From contig NZ_CP019980.1 of NCBI RefSeq assembly GCF_002982115.1, positions 2,178,001-2,242,000 on the forward strand: 64,000 bases of DNA, written 5' to 3'. Positions 26,178 to 34,670 of the stretch are shown here, piece after piece. Made by a program: the position numbers and the translations under genes. This stretch comes from Lysinibacillus sphaericus (GTDB taxonomy: Bacteria; Bacillota; Bacilli; Bacillales_A; Planococcaceae). Position 1 is the stretch's first letter, and each line of letters opens with the position of its first letter. A model generated the notes under the pieces. That model was not told the origin of the DNA. It ran no database searches and was given only the letters and a program-made list of their open reading frames with translations.

Positions 26178-26852
26178 ATGAATGCATTTCGTTCAAATAT
26201 ACCAGAATGTACATTTGAAAAATTAAATATAGATGGTCAATTTACTCGTCTAGCAGTAAGTCCTGGTATTATCAATAAACATTATACACCCGCGCAATTT
26301 CAAAAAATTGCAGAAGTCGTAGGGGACAGTGGGGCCATTAAATATTCAGCATCCTATAATCTATTGTTGTCTATCCCTACGCAAACAGTTCAAGACGTTA
26401 TAAGTGAACTGCAAGAAGCGGGCTTATATATGACACCATCAGGCTCCATCATTGCGTTCAAGGCTTGTGATTTTTGTGATGGAGAGAGGATGGAAGCAGC
26501 GGAGATAACAGAACAATTATACATTGAGTTGCAGGGACAAACGGTGCCTTCCAGACTGCGTTTAAATGTCAATGGCTGTGCATCCGCTTGCTATAATGCC
26601 GTCTATGATGATATTGGACTTGTCTATCAAAAAGATAGCTTCGATGTTTATTTAGGTGCTATTCCAATGGGGGCAAAAGCACAGGCGGGTACACTTTTTG
26701 CTAAAGGCGTTTTTGTGCAAGAAATAGCCAGCTTTTTACAGCGTATAATTGGGGTATATCAACAACATGCACGGCCAAATGAGCCGTTCTATAAATTTTA
26801 TCGCAGAACGAATACTGCTGAATATTGGCAAATAATGCATAATGTAAAATAA
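26178..26852 (+). CDS. Siroheme/4Fe-4S nitrite-sulfite reductase-like protein
   Basis: A 224-residue protein with one ferredoxin-like half repeat and one siroheme/iron-sulfur half of the nitrite/sulfite reductase family. The four cysteines that would bind the 4Fe-4S cluster appear as ACDFCDGE near residue 100 and NGCASAC near 137; in canonical members the first pair is usually spaced more widely. Its position after a cobalamin riboswitch and a BtuF-like gene recalls CobG, the reductase-like precorrin-3B synthase, but it is much shorter, so a role in corrin chemistry is only inference. AAGGAG lies 7-8 bases before the ATG. Confidence 0.75.
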   Translation: MNAFRSNIPECTFEKLNIDGQFTRLAVSPGIINKHYTPAQFQKIAEVVGDSGAIKYSASYNLLLSIPTQTVQDVISELQEAGLYMTPSGSIIAFKACDFCDGERMEAAEITEQLYIELQGQTVPSRLRLNVNGCASACYNAVYDDIGLVYQKDSFDVYLGAIPMGAKAQAGTLFAKGVFVQEIASFLQRIIGVYQQHARPNEPFYKFYRRTNTAEYWQIMHNVK

Positions 26853-26953
26853 AGTAAAGTTATCCTTTTCGTTGTTTATGTACGATGACAGTATCGTTAT
26901 CCAAAATGATAGATAGACCCTATGGAGCGAAGAACGGGAAGCAACTTGTACTC

Positions 26954-26993
26954 AAGTGTTAGATTGACTAATGTCAATTTAACACTTTTTCTT
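26954..26993 (+). terminator. GTGTTAGATTGA hairpin (copy 2)
   Basis: AAGTGTTAGATTGAC pairs with GTCAATTTAACACTT around TAAT, followed by a T run. It ends the riboswitch 2 operon and belongs to the same hairpin family as those at 19538, 29288 and 39173. Confidence 0.75.
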
Positions 26994-27088
26994 TTTCTTA
27001 AATTGGACATATATACCGGCAGTTTAGTTGAATAAATCATATGTCATGTGCTCACGCTAAGTCGATTACATTTTAAGGGGATGTAGAA

Positions 27089-27292
27089 ATGTTTAATCGT
27101 TTATCAGCACAAAATGGTGTGTTTCGATTACCGCCAATACAGCGCAAAAATAATAAAGAGTTAGATGTTGCTATTGCAGATCTTGAAGCAAGAGGATTTC
27201 GTTTAGTAAGACGCGGGATTCAAAATGAGAAAAAGCAACCCCATTCATCGTACAATAAAGTTTGGGCTATTATGGAAAAATTGATGACTTGA
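27089..27292 (+). CDS. Small basic protein of unknown function
   Basis: A 67-residue, basic, soluble protein. Residues 24-45 look helical (LDVAIADLEARGFRLVRRGI). AAGGGGATG precedes the ATG by about six bases. No family was recognised. It stands between the riboswitch 2 operon and a gene fragment. It is judged real from its ribosome binding site and position. Confidence 0.5.
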   Translation: MFNRLSAQNGVFRLPPIQRKNNKELDVAIADLEARGFRLVRRGIQNEKKQPHSSYNKVWAIMEKLMT

Positions 27293-27479
27293 AATATAGG
27301 AAAAAATAACAAAAAGCTGCTTTGATTTCTCTCAGCAGCCCTATAAGTAGTGAAACACTACGAACTTATATTTTGTCTTTTTATTGTCATTCTATACTTT
27401 AAATAATGCATAGACATAATTGAAGATTTTGACAAACTATTTTTGACTGATAGTAACTGTTACTAGAAGTATTAGATAA

Positions 27480-27662
27480 GGTATATATGTATACAGTTTT
27501 GTCAATCTAGTGCTATATGGGAATCCGCATAAGAAAGAATTGTATTGCTTGATGGCATGCCAAAAGTTAGCAGCATTAAAGCCTAATGTAATGATTACTG
27601 GTCATGGTGTACTAATGGTTAGTGAAGAATTGAGTGCGGCACTGCGAAAATTTTGTGAATGA
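27480..27662 (+). pseudogene. Metallo-beta-lactamase-fold hydrolase, C-terminal relic
   Basis: An open frame without a start codon gives a fragment ending VMITGHGVLMVSEELSAALRKF. The GHG-x-x-M segment followed by a leucine-rich helix is the usual C-terminal end of a metallo-beta-lactamase-fold hydrolase. The metal-binding HxHxDH part is absent. The rest of the gene has been lost; the upstream 180 bases hold nothing readable. Confidence 0.55.
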
Positions 27663-27795
27663 TTTCGTTCACATTACCCACACTAAAAATTATAAGAATG
27701 AAGTGATAGGTCCCTAAAGATTGAAGATTTTAGGGGCTTTTATTAGTGCCAATTATTAACTTCATTTGCACTATTTAATTGAAGGTGTAATCGCT

Positions 27796-28353
27796 GTGAC
27801 ATTAGGGAATAATAACACAAACTTAGAGAAAGAAGGAATGATTATAAAAACCCATGAAGAGAATAATCGTTCAATGCTAAAAAATGGATATCCTTATGCA
27901 AAACGAAATATATGGTCAGGGTTTCTTTTTGGTATAGGATTAGTTGCATTTATAGATGAAACCTTTTTTCATCAACTATTACGCTGGCATCATTTTTACG
28001 ATAAATCGACAACTGATATTGGTTTAATATCGGATGGTTTTTTCCACGCATTTAGTTGGTTTGCGACAATTGCAGGTTTATTTTTATTTGCAGATTTACG
28101 TCGCAAAAATGGACTAAGGTTAGCAAGATGGCTAGGTGGTGTATTTTTAGGAGCAGGAGGGTTTCAATTATATGATGGTATTATTCAACATAAGTTAATG
28201 CGGATACATCAGATAAGGTATGTGGAAAATGTAATAACATACGATTTAATTTGGAATATCCTTGCTGCAATACTACTCATTATAGGGATTTATCTTACTA
28301 TCCGTACTAAAAACGCTTATCACATACAAGAGGCTACATCTTATGAGCGCTAA
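27796..28353 (+). CDS. DUF2243 membrane protein
   Basis: A 185-residue protein with four membrane helices (about residues 40-60, 78-98, 110-125 and 150-170). The motif FIDETFFHQLLRWHHFYD and the histidines beyond match the DUF2243 family. The GTG at 27796 follows GAAGGTG; other in-frame starts at 27766, 27838 and 27874 are possible. It overlaps the following CtaG gene by 11 bases. In many genomes a DUF2243 gene precedes a CtaG gene, which suggests a joint job in assembly of cytochrome oxidase copper or a related membrane process, but the function of the family is unknown. Confidence 0.8.
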   Translation: MTLGNNNTNLEKEGMIIKTHEENNRSMLKNGYPYAKRNIWSGFLFGIGLVAFIDETFFHQLLRWHHFYDKSTTDIGLISDGFFHAFSWFATIAGLFLFADLRRKNGLRLARWLGGVFLGAGGFQLYDGIIQHKLMRIHQIRYVENVITYDLIWNILAAILLIIGIYLTIRTKNAYHIQEATSYER

Positions 28354-29191
28354 ACATAGTAATCATATTGCTCAGATGAATCAGGACGGCTTTCTACACG
28401 ATTATGCACAACTATTTTTTTCATTGTTATTTAGTATTTTATTAATCATGTATATTAGTGCTACTGTTATTTCAAATCGTCATTATAAAACGTGGCCCCT
28501 TTATCGCATTGTATGTTTTGTTTTAGGGATAGTATTAGCGGTTATAGCGGTTGCTGGGCCTTTAGCAAATCGTGCAACGATGGATTTTACGGCACATATG
28601 GTGAGTCATTTACTTTTAGGCATGTTAGCGCCATTGCTTATTGTGATGGCAGCGCCTATGACACTTTTACTAAGAACTTTGAGTACTTCATTAGCACGTG
28701 CACTTACCAAAATACTAAAAAGCTGGCCTCTCCGTATACTTACACATCCAATAGTTGCGACTTTACTGAATATCGGGGGGCTTTGGTTATTATACACGAC
28801 TAACCTATATGCACTTATGCATGACAATAGTTTCTTACATGTAGTTGTCCATTTACATGTATTTCTAGCGGGGTATGTATTTACGATCTCTATTCTTTAT
28901 GTAGACCCCGTTCCTTACAGAAAATCCTTTATTTACAGAGCAATCGTTTTAATTATAGCATTGGCCGGACATGGAATTTTATCAAAATATATTTATGCGC
29001 ATCCGCCTGAAGGTGTGCCAATAGCACAAGCAGAAATCGGAAGTAAGGTTATGTATTATGGTGGAGATGTAATTGATGCGATGATCATTTTCATGCTTTG
29101 CTTACAATGGTACAAAGCAGTAAGACCGCGAATAGTAGAACCGATGCAAAAAAGCGATAGTTTAGAAAATCGACAAATTGATTCTGTCTAG
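28343..29191 (+). CDS. CtaG-family cytochrome oxidase assembly protein
   Basis: A 282-residue protein with seven or so membrane helices, matching the caa3_CtaG family whose Bacillus member is needed to assemble caa3 cytochrome oxidase. Conserved features are the histidines in HMVSHLLLGMLAPLL near residue 92, VVVHLHVFLAGY near 170 and HPPEGVPIAQAEIG near 220. It overlaps the DUF2243 gene upstream and has no ctaC-F genes beside it, so this is a paralog outside the main cta operon, of the type found next to DUF2243. Confidence 0.85.
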   Translation: MSAKHSNHIAQMNQDGFLHDYAQLFFSLLFSILLIMYISATVISNRHYKTWPLYRIVCFVLGIVLAVIAVAGPLANRATMDFTAHMVSHLLLGMLAPLLIVMAAPMTLLLRTLSTSLARALTKILKSWPLRILTHPIVATLLNIGGLWLLYTTNLYALMHDNSFLHVVVHLHVFLAGYVFTISILYVDPVPYRKSFIYRAIVLIIALAGHGILSKYIYAHPPEGVPIAQAEIGSKVMYYGGDVIDAMIIFMLCLQWYKAVRPRIVEPMQKSDSLENRQIDSV

Positions 29192-29287
29192 CACCATTTT
29201 TACTGAATATGTTTTCAGCGCATTCGCGTAAAAATTGTTGATAACGAAATGGGGAATGATTATAAATTTGGCGTCTATACGCTCAAA

Positions 29288-29336
29288 AAAAGTGTTAGGT
29301 TGACTGAAGGAAGGTGGTCTAACACTTTTGTTTTTT
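29288..29336 (+). terminator. GTGTTAGATTGA hairpin (copy 3, degenerate)
   Basis: AAAAGTGTTAG pairs with CTAACACTTTT, with a 20-base loop and a strong T run after it. It lies about 100 bases after the CtaG stop and belongs to the family at 19538, 26954 and 39173. Confidence 0.7.
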
Positions 29337-29457
29337 TATGGATTGGTAGTCATAAAAAGGGAATAAAACTTTTACTTTCACTCTCGCTTTTAGATGTTGA
29401 GTCAAAGCTTTTGCTATGTCAGATAAAGAACTTAATGGAAGCTTGATTTAAGAAAAA

Positions 29458-29496
29458 CTAGTAGACAAAGTTGAAAAACTCGACTTTGTCTACTAG
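29458..29496. terminator. Perfect 14-bp hairpin before the methyltransferase 3' end
   Basis: CTAGTAGACAAAGT and ACTTTGTCTACTAG are perfect inverted copies around 11 bases. It lies just beyond the stop of the minus-strand methyltransferase gene and probably ends that transcript, although the T run on the minus strand is short. Confidence 0.6.
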
Positions 29497-29528
29497 CTTT
29501 GTGAGTGACTTTACTTAAGTCACACTTT

Positions 29529-30725
29529 TTAGTTTAGCTTTTGAATAAAAACAACTTTTAAGTAGTTGAATTCAGGATGCTCACGTGGCACACGGAAATC
29601 CTTTGGTAAACCGTATTCCTCCACAATTTTATAACGAGTATGCGTGTCATTAAATGCTTGCTCGATAAATCCTTTAAATTTTTTCATACCAAAGCTTGCA
29701 TTATTCGTAGAAGCCAAAATAATACCATTTTTTTCAGTTATTGCGATTGCATCCTTTAATAGCTTAGGATAGTCTTTAGCGGTTGAAAACGTAATTTGTT
29801 TTGTTCGAGCAAAGCTAGGAGGATCTAATACAACGAGGTCAAATTTCAACTGATGGCGTTGTGCATATTTGAAATAATGGAATACATCCATTACCTTAAT
29901 ATCCTGTGCTTCATAGTCAATATCATTGACACTAAATTGCTCAATTGTTTTGGCTAAACTACGTTTGGCTACATCGACACTTGTCGTTTTCATAGCTCCA
30001 CCTAGTGCTGCTGCTACAGAAAACGCACCTGTATACGAAAATGTATTTAACACAGTTTTAGCTTTTGAATAGCGTTCACGAATAGCAAGTCGTACTTCAC
30101 GCTGGTCGAGGAAAATGCCTGTCATAGCACCATCATTTAAATGGACAGCGTAATTCATGCCATTTTCCTTCACGATTAGTGGAAACTCACCAGGCGTGCC
30201 CATTACAAAATCGTCTTGTTCGATATATTGCCCTTTACTATCAAAACGCTTTTTCTCATATATCGCTTTATAGTTTACGGTTTCTGAAAGTGCCTCATAA
30301 ATGACCTCTTTAAATGAATAAATGCCGGCACTATACCAACTCACCATATAATAGCCATCAAAGAAGTCAATTGTTATACCTCCGATGCCATCACCTTCGC
30401 CATTAAAGACTCGAAAAGCAGTCGTATTAGGATTGTTAAAGAATAATTCACGATTTTGAACGGCTTTTTTAATTTTTTTTGCAAAAAAGGTCTTGTCAAT
30501 TTCTTCATCGGCATCGGTTGTTAACAGCCAGCCAATGCCTTTATTTTGGATACCATAATAGCCAGTCCCAATAAACCGGTTATGAATATCTAATAGACGA
30601 AGTAAGGCACCTTCTTCAGAAGGTAATTTACGTGTATCAACGGCATCTTTTAAAATAAGCGGGTAACCCTTTTTTAATGGTCCTGCAAATTGATTGTTAA
30701 TTTGTAAAGCAATAGTTTGTGTCAT
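29529..30725 (-). CDS. RlmI-like 23S rRNA cytosine-C5 methyltransferase
   Basis: A 398-residue class I SAM-dependent methyltransferase. An N-terminal PUA-like region (about 1-80) is followed by a middle region and a Rossmann methyltransferase domain (from about 200). The SAM-binding segment reads VLNTFSYTGAFSVAAALGGA and the catalytic segment LVVLDPPSFARTK. The overall layout matches RlmI (YccW), which methylates 23S rRNA, and YwbD of B. subtilis. The start at 30725 follows AAAGGATG; an earlier in-frame ATG at 30785 adds 20 residues. The true RNA target in this organism is not established. Confidence 0.88.
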   Translation of the reverse strand: MTQTIALQINNQFAGPLKKGYPLILKDAVDTRKLPSEEGALLRLLDIHNRFIGTGYYGIQNKGIGWLLTTDADEEIDKTFFAKKIKKAVQNRELFFNNPNTTAFRVFNGEGDGIGGITIDFFDGYYMVSWYSAGIYSFKEVIYEALSETVNYKAIYEKKRFDSKGQYIEQDDFVMGTPGEFPLIVKENGMNYAVHLNDGAMTGIFLDQREVRLAIRERYSKAKTVLNTFSYTGAFSVAAALGGAMKTTSVDVAKRSLAKTIEQFSVNDIDYEAQDIKVMDVFHYFKYAQRHQLKFDLVVLDPPSFARTKQITFSTAKDYPKLLKDAIAITEKNGIILASTNNASFGMKKFKGFIEQAFNDTHTRYKIVEEYGLPKDFRVPREHPEFNYLKVVFIQKLN

Positions 30726-30787
30726 GTTGTCATCCTTTAAAAAACATTTTGCTCTATTATCGCATTGTTTAGTAGCATTACACAAAC

Positions 30788-31705
30788 TTATTTCACGAAT
30801 GTCGCAATTTTTTCAACTGTTTCGATTGTGGCTGCTTCAAAAAACGCCATTTTACTGAAGTAACTATGAATCAAACCAGCCATAGGGATATGTTCTACAT
30901 AAACACCCGCCCTAGCTAATTTTTGAGCATATGCAAGTCCTTCATCGTAGAGTACATCTGCTTCTGCCGCAATAATTATTGTTTTGGGAAGAACGCTCAA
31001 GTTTTCAATGTGCAAAGGGGAGACAAGTGGATTCGTAAAGTAGTTTGTCTCCGTATATTGCCCTGCAAACCATTGCATCCCTTGTTTATCTAAACCAAAG
31101 TGTTCGCCATAAGCATTATAAGAAGCCGTCGTAAAATCAAGATTTACAACAGGGTAAATCAATGCTTGAGCAGTGATTTTAGGGCCATTAAATGTAGCAG
31201 CTAAATAGCTAACAACAGTTGCTAAGTTTCCTCCTGCACTATCACCAGCTACTGATAATTGGCTATTATCACCACCAAAAGTTGCAATATTATCAAAAAC
31301 CCACAGTAAACCATCATAGGCATCGTGTAAAGGTAATGGGAATGGGTATTCTGGTGCTAAGCGATAATCGATAGATACGACAATGGCATGGGCTTTGTCT
31401 GCAAGTAGCCGACAACCTGCATCAGCGGATTCTAAATTGCCGAATACCCAGCCACCACCGTGATAATAAATAATTACGGGTAATTTTTCTGCCTGTTCCG
31501 GAATGTAAATACGAATATTTATTTCTTGGCCATCACGCACGCTAATTTTTTTATTTTCTATAGAAGCAAGTTGTGGTGAATGGCTAGATTGCCATGGTGG
31601 AACTGTACGTGAGTTTCTTGCTTCCTGTGGTGTCATTTCATAATAATGGGGTATTCTAGCTGTTTCTTGAATATAGCGAATAGCCTCTTTTGTTAAACGT
31701 GTCAT
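30788..31705 (-). CDS. Alpha/beta hydrolase, hormone-sensitive lipase family
   Basis: A 305-residue esterase/lipase-like enzyme. The oxyanion-hole motif HGGGWVFG lies near residue 80 and the nucleophile motif GDSAGGNLA near 150, with the acid residue in AEADVLYDEG near 245 and the histidine in GLIHSYF near 275. The start at 31705 follows AAAGGA; the frame also has an ATG nine bases earlier. No signal peptide is visible. The substrate is likely a short-chain ester. It is followed by the methyltransferase gene about 60 bases on and may share its transcript. Confidence 0.88.
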   Translation of the reverse strand: MTRLTKEAIRYIQETARIPHYYEMTPQEARNSRTVPPWQSSHSPQLASIENKKISVRDGQEINIRIYIPEQAEKLPVIIYYHGGGWVFGNLESADAGCRLLADKAHAIVVSIDYRLAPEYPFPLPLHDAYDGLLWVFDNIATFGGDNSQLSVAGDSAGGNLATVVSYLAATFNGPKITAQALIYPVVNLDFTTASYNAYGEHFGLDKQGMQWFAGQYTETNYFTNPLVSPLHIENLSVLPKTIIIAAEADVLYDEGLAYAQKLARAGVYVEHIPMAGLIHSYFSKMAFFEAATIETVEKIATFVK

Positions 31706-31878
31706 GATCATCATCCTTTAATCGTTTAAGTAATAACTCTTATTATAAACTATTCTTATAATTTTACTAGGTTTTAGTATCAATTAAGAAAATTATTTTA
31801 ATAATGAGCAGAAATATTCCGATAGTAAAGTAAAAATATGTTTATAATAGAATGAAGGATATAACTTGGAGGGTAAGC

Positions 31879-32358
31879 ATGATTTCATTAATAGTAGCAC
31901 ATGATCATAACCATGTTATTGGCTATGAAAACGGTATGCCGTGGCATTTACCGGGAGATTTACAATATTTTAAGGAAAAAACGATGGGCAAGCCTATGAT
32001 TATGGGACGTAAAACATTTGAATCGATTGGACGACCGCTACCAGGACGACGAAATATTGTCGTTACACGTGATGCAAATTATCGTGCGGATGGAATAGAA
32101 ACGGCGACAAGTATTGAGGAAGCTCTTGCGTTAGCAGGGGACGTGCCGGAAATCATGATTATTGGCGGTGAACAAATTTTTAGACTATCTATGGAGCTAA
32201 CGGATCGCATATACATTACAAAAATTAATCATGCTTTTAAAGGGGATACTTTTTTTCCAGCATATGAAGAAGAGTTTGTTTTAGTTGCGTCACAAGAACC
32301 AGAAACAGCACCTGAAGGTTACACATTTCAATATCAAATTTTTGAACGCAGACAATGA
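31879..32358 (+). CDS. dfrA: Dihydrofolate reductase
   Basis: A 159-residue enzyme that reduces dihydrofolate to tetrahydrofolate with NADPH. Recognisable parts are the start MISLIVAHDHNHVIGYENGM, the folate-binding segment PWHLPGDLQYFKEKTMGKP, the NADPH site GRKTFESIGRPLPGR and the later IIGGEQIF. The ATG at 31879 follows GGAGGGTAAGC; an earlier in-frame start at 31852 lacks a site. It is a normal-length chromosomal enzyme. Unlike many Bacillaceae, thyA is not adjacent. Confidence 0.95.
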   Translation: MISLIVAHDHNHVIGYENGMPWHLPGDLQYFKEKTMGKPMIMGRKTFESIGRPLPGRRNIVVTRDANYRADGIETATSIEEALALAGDVPEIMIIGGEQIFRLSMELTDRIYITKINHAFKGDTFFPAYEEEFVLVASQEPETAPEGYTFQYQIFERRQ

Positions 32359-32872
32359 CATAGGATTTAGCAGCAAATAATAGTTGTCCTACTTGCAAAA
32401 AACGCACAGTGTGAGCTTTTTTATTAGAATTCAAGTTATATGCTGAAACTATTATTAATAGTGAATTCTAATTTAATATCACACATTATATATAGAAATT
32501 AAAGGGATAGAAGAGCTTACATAAATTGGCTCTATCTATCCTCTTTTTTAACACAGATGCCCCAATTTACTACAACATTAAATCAATCTAATGTTGCAGT
32601 AATTTAAAAGGAGCTTATATCAATTATTAATTGTACAGTAAAGCCTAATTCTTAAACTTCTATGTAATAATATAGGTTGTTTTCTAAAAGATTGTTGCTA
32701 TTCAACTAACGATGCAGGTTAGTTGAATAGTGTTGTTAACTCTCACATAACAACTTGTCTATATTTTTCCATTATTGGTATTATTTTTGGTTTCGCAAAT
32801 ACGATGAAGTACAATTAAATATGTGGGAAATTCAAACCGCATTTAAAGAAAAACATACGCAGGGAGGATATA
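32359..32872. other. Gene-free stretch with several inverted repeats
   Basis: About 510 bases without a supported gene. They hold the terminator at 32501-32550, an inverted repeat at 32571-32606 (TTACTACAACATTA / TAATGTTGCAGTAA, one mismatch) and a perfect 13-bp hairpin at 32698-32730 (CTATTCAACTAAC / GTTAGTTGAATAG). None of the last two is followed by a T run, so they are not plain terminators. Confidence 0.55.
32501..32550 (+). terminator. Terminator of the dihydrofolate reductase gene
   Basis: The arms AAAGGGATAGAAGAGC and GCTCTATCTATCCTCTT pair with a few mismatches and are followed by a T run. Confidence 0.6.
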
Positions 32873-33616
32873 ATGATTAAGAATAAATTTCTAGAGATGA
32901 TTGAACAGTCAAATATTGCAAATCATAAAGAGTATTTATCTCAAGTATTGAGGCCAGCAATTGATATACTTAGGCATACAGATGCCGAACCACAATTGGG
33001 CTGTAGTCGTTTTGGAGGAGCACCTGATTTACCAATTGGTAGCGAATGGCCAACGTATGAGAAAAAGCCTTATCGCTTCCTTGGCCAGATCAATTTCGCA
33101 GAAATCACTTCAACTGAAAGAGGTCTGCCATCGAAAGGACTCCTAAGTCTCTTTGTAGCAGATGATTATGATAATGAAGATGATGGTTATCTAGAGGCGT
33201 TTGAGGACGGATATATTCATGGTATCTATATTCCCGAAACAACGAATCTTGAGACGATGATGCCACCCCATTCAGATATTGGCAAGACCATAGTGATTGA
33301 GTTTCTCCCGACTATTGATATTCCTTATGACGAATACCAGTTGAAGGACTGGCCTTTCGATGATGCACAGAGCGACATATACACCGAAATCCGGGATTCT
33401 CTACATAAAAGTTCGGACTATCTTCTAGGTTACCCTTCGCATTCTACACTAGCATATGATCCAACGCCTGGAGCAGAATGGATCTCACTTTTAACCGTTG
33501 ATTCGGATGAGAGTCTTGAGTGGTGTTGGCATGACGGCGATAAATTAATGATATTTATTGAAATAGAACGACTGAAAAACTTGGACTTTAGTAAGCTAAA
33601 GTCAGATGCAGGCTAA
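32873..33616 (+). CDS. YwqG-like DUF1963 protein
   Basis: A 247-residue protein matching the DUF1963/YwqG family: SRFGGAPDLPIGSEWPTYEK near residue 45 followed by FLGQINFAEI, and a C-terminal part with LLTVDSDESLEWCWHDGDKL. The function of the family is unknown; members often lie near polymorphic toxin loci. GGGAGG lies seven bases before the ATG. Single gene, ended by the hairpin at 33683-33706. Confidence 0.85.
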   Translation: MIKNKFLEMIEQSNIANHKEYLSQVLRPAIDILRHTDAEPQLGCSRFGGAPDLPIGSEWPTYEKKPYRFLGQINFAEITSTERGLPSKGLLSLFVADDYDNEDDGYLEAFEDGYIHGIYIPETTNLETMMPPHSDIGKTIVIEFLPTIDIPYDEYQLKDWPFDDAQSDIYTEIRDSLHKSSDYLLGYPSHSTLAYDPTPGAEWISLLTVDSDESLEWCWHDGDKLMIFIEIERLKNLDFSKLKSDAG

Positions 33617-33682
33617 AGAGCAATTGGGAAAAAGAGATTTATGAAACATTTCACTTAGTGTAACGGGGTGCTTTAGTTGAAG

Positions 33683-33706
33683 AAGAGACAGCAATCGCTG
33701 TCTCTT
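33683..33706. terminator. Bidirectional terminator
   Basis: A perfect stem AAGAGACAGC / GCTGTCTCTT with loop AATC followed by TTT. It separates the YwqG-like gene from the convergent transposon fragment. Confidence 0.8.
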
Positions 33707-33707
33707 T

Positions 33708-34177
33708 TTACTCCTTAAATGATTCAAAATAAGCTTTAACCCATTTATTTTCGTTTTCTGAAATATACTGTTCAGCAATAATTAGTCTTTGTGCAAGTTC
33801 TTGCTTTGATAGTTTCATATACTTCCTATGAAGATTGGCAAGATTACGATTGGGTTTAAGCATTTGGAAACTAACGTCCAGATTCAAGTTGTTTGTTTTA
33901 ATTCCTTTGTTATTTTCTCTCTGTTTAAAGGTTTTACTATGTTGCTTGTAATATTCATACAACTCTTCATTTGACCGTATTGTATTTTCGTAAATCCCTT
34001 AACTTCGGTATCGACTTCTTTAGACCATTGAGCAACATTGGCAAAAGAGACAGGTATACCCTTGTTTATTAACCAATCAATTGTTTCTTTGCCTATTCGT
34101 ATCGCCCAGTCACTAAGTCTTTTATGATTTTCGGTTAGCCAAGGCCGTTTATTTTTTGAATTGAATGGTGGGGTCAC
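33708..34177 (-). pseudogene. Tn554-type TnpC-like protein, frameshifted
   Basis: Two overlapping frames on the minus strand make one broken protein of about 155 residues. The first reads RPWLTENHKRLSDWAIRIGK and WLINKGIPVSFANVAQWSKE; after about 34000 the frame must change by one base for the product to continue as NTIRSNEELYEYYKQHSKTF. A missing A in GTTAAGGG would explain it. The combined sequence resembles the TnpC-like accessory protein (DUF6262 type) of Tn554-family transposons. The partner recombinases tnpA and tnpB are absent, so only a relic remains. Confidence 0.65.
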
Positions 34178-34199
34178 TGTTCAATCAACACAATTTCTT

Positions 34200-34391
34200 T
34201 CAGTTCAGTACGAGCGTGTTGACTTCAGGTTTTATAGTACCTTTCTGTTCAAACTCACTAACTGGAATCATTAATTCTTTATCGCTATTTCTATATGCGT
34301 TAGGGAATTTGCCTGACCGTATCCAACGTTTAATAGTTTCTTCGTGCTTATCTAATAAGTCAGCCACTTCTTTTACTTTATATTCTTTCAA
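34200..34391 (-). CDS. Excisionase-like helix-turn-helix protein
   Basis: A 63-residue protein with a MerR/excisionase-like DNA-binding fold (EYKVKEVADLLDKHEETIKR, then WIRSGKFPNAYRNS). The TTG start follows GGAGG by seven bases. It precedes the frameshifted TnpC-like relic and overlaps its context, so the two probably come from the same decayed mobile element. It may still be expressed and bind DNA, but its target is likely lost. Confidence 0.6.
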   Translation of the reverse strand: MKEYKVKEVADLLDKHEETIKRWIRSGKFPNAYRNSDKELMIPVSEFEQKGTIKPEVNTLVLN

Positions 34392-34670
34392 GCTATTGCC
34401 TCCAAACAGAATGTATGTTTCGTTAATATTCGTTCTGTTTTACCACAACATTTAATTAATATAAATATTTACTTATAAAGGGTAGAGGTGGTGATAAACG
34501 GGGTCTTTAGAGGTCTAGCAAACAAAAAAGTACACCACTAGATTATGAGTGATGTACTAATTATAAAATATAATGTGTGACATTAAAGACAACCTCTTGA
34601 TATTACTGTTTAAATTTTATCGAGTAACACCGTGCGTTGTCTTTTATATTCGATGTGGATGCATTTTAAT

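Noticed and set aside
26178..26852. Naming the siroheme-reductase-like protein CobG
   Set aside because: It is about half the length of CobG and other cobalamin synthesis genes are not in the window; only the riboswitch context hints at it.
29249..29446. Plus-strand frame of 65 codons after the CtaG gene
   Set aside because: No ribosome binding site, and it runs straight through the repeated terminator hairpin; no protein-like pattern.
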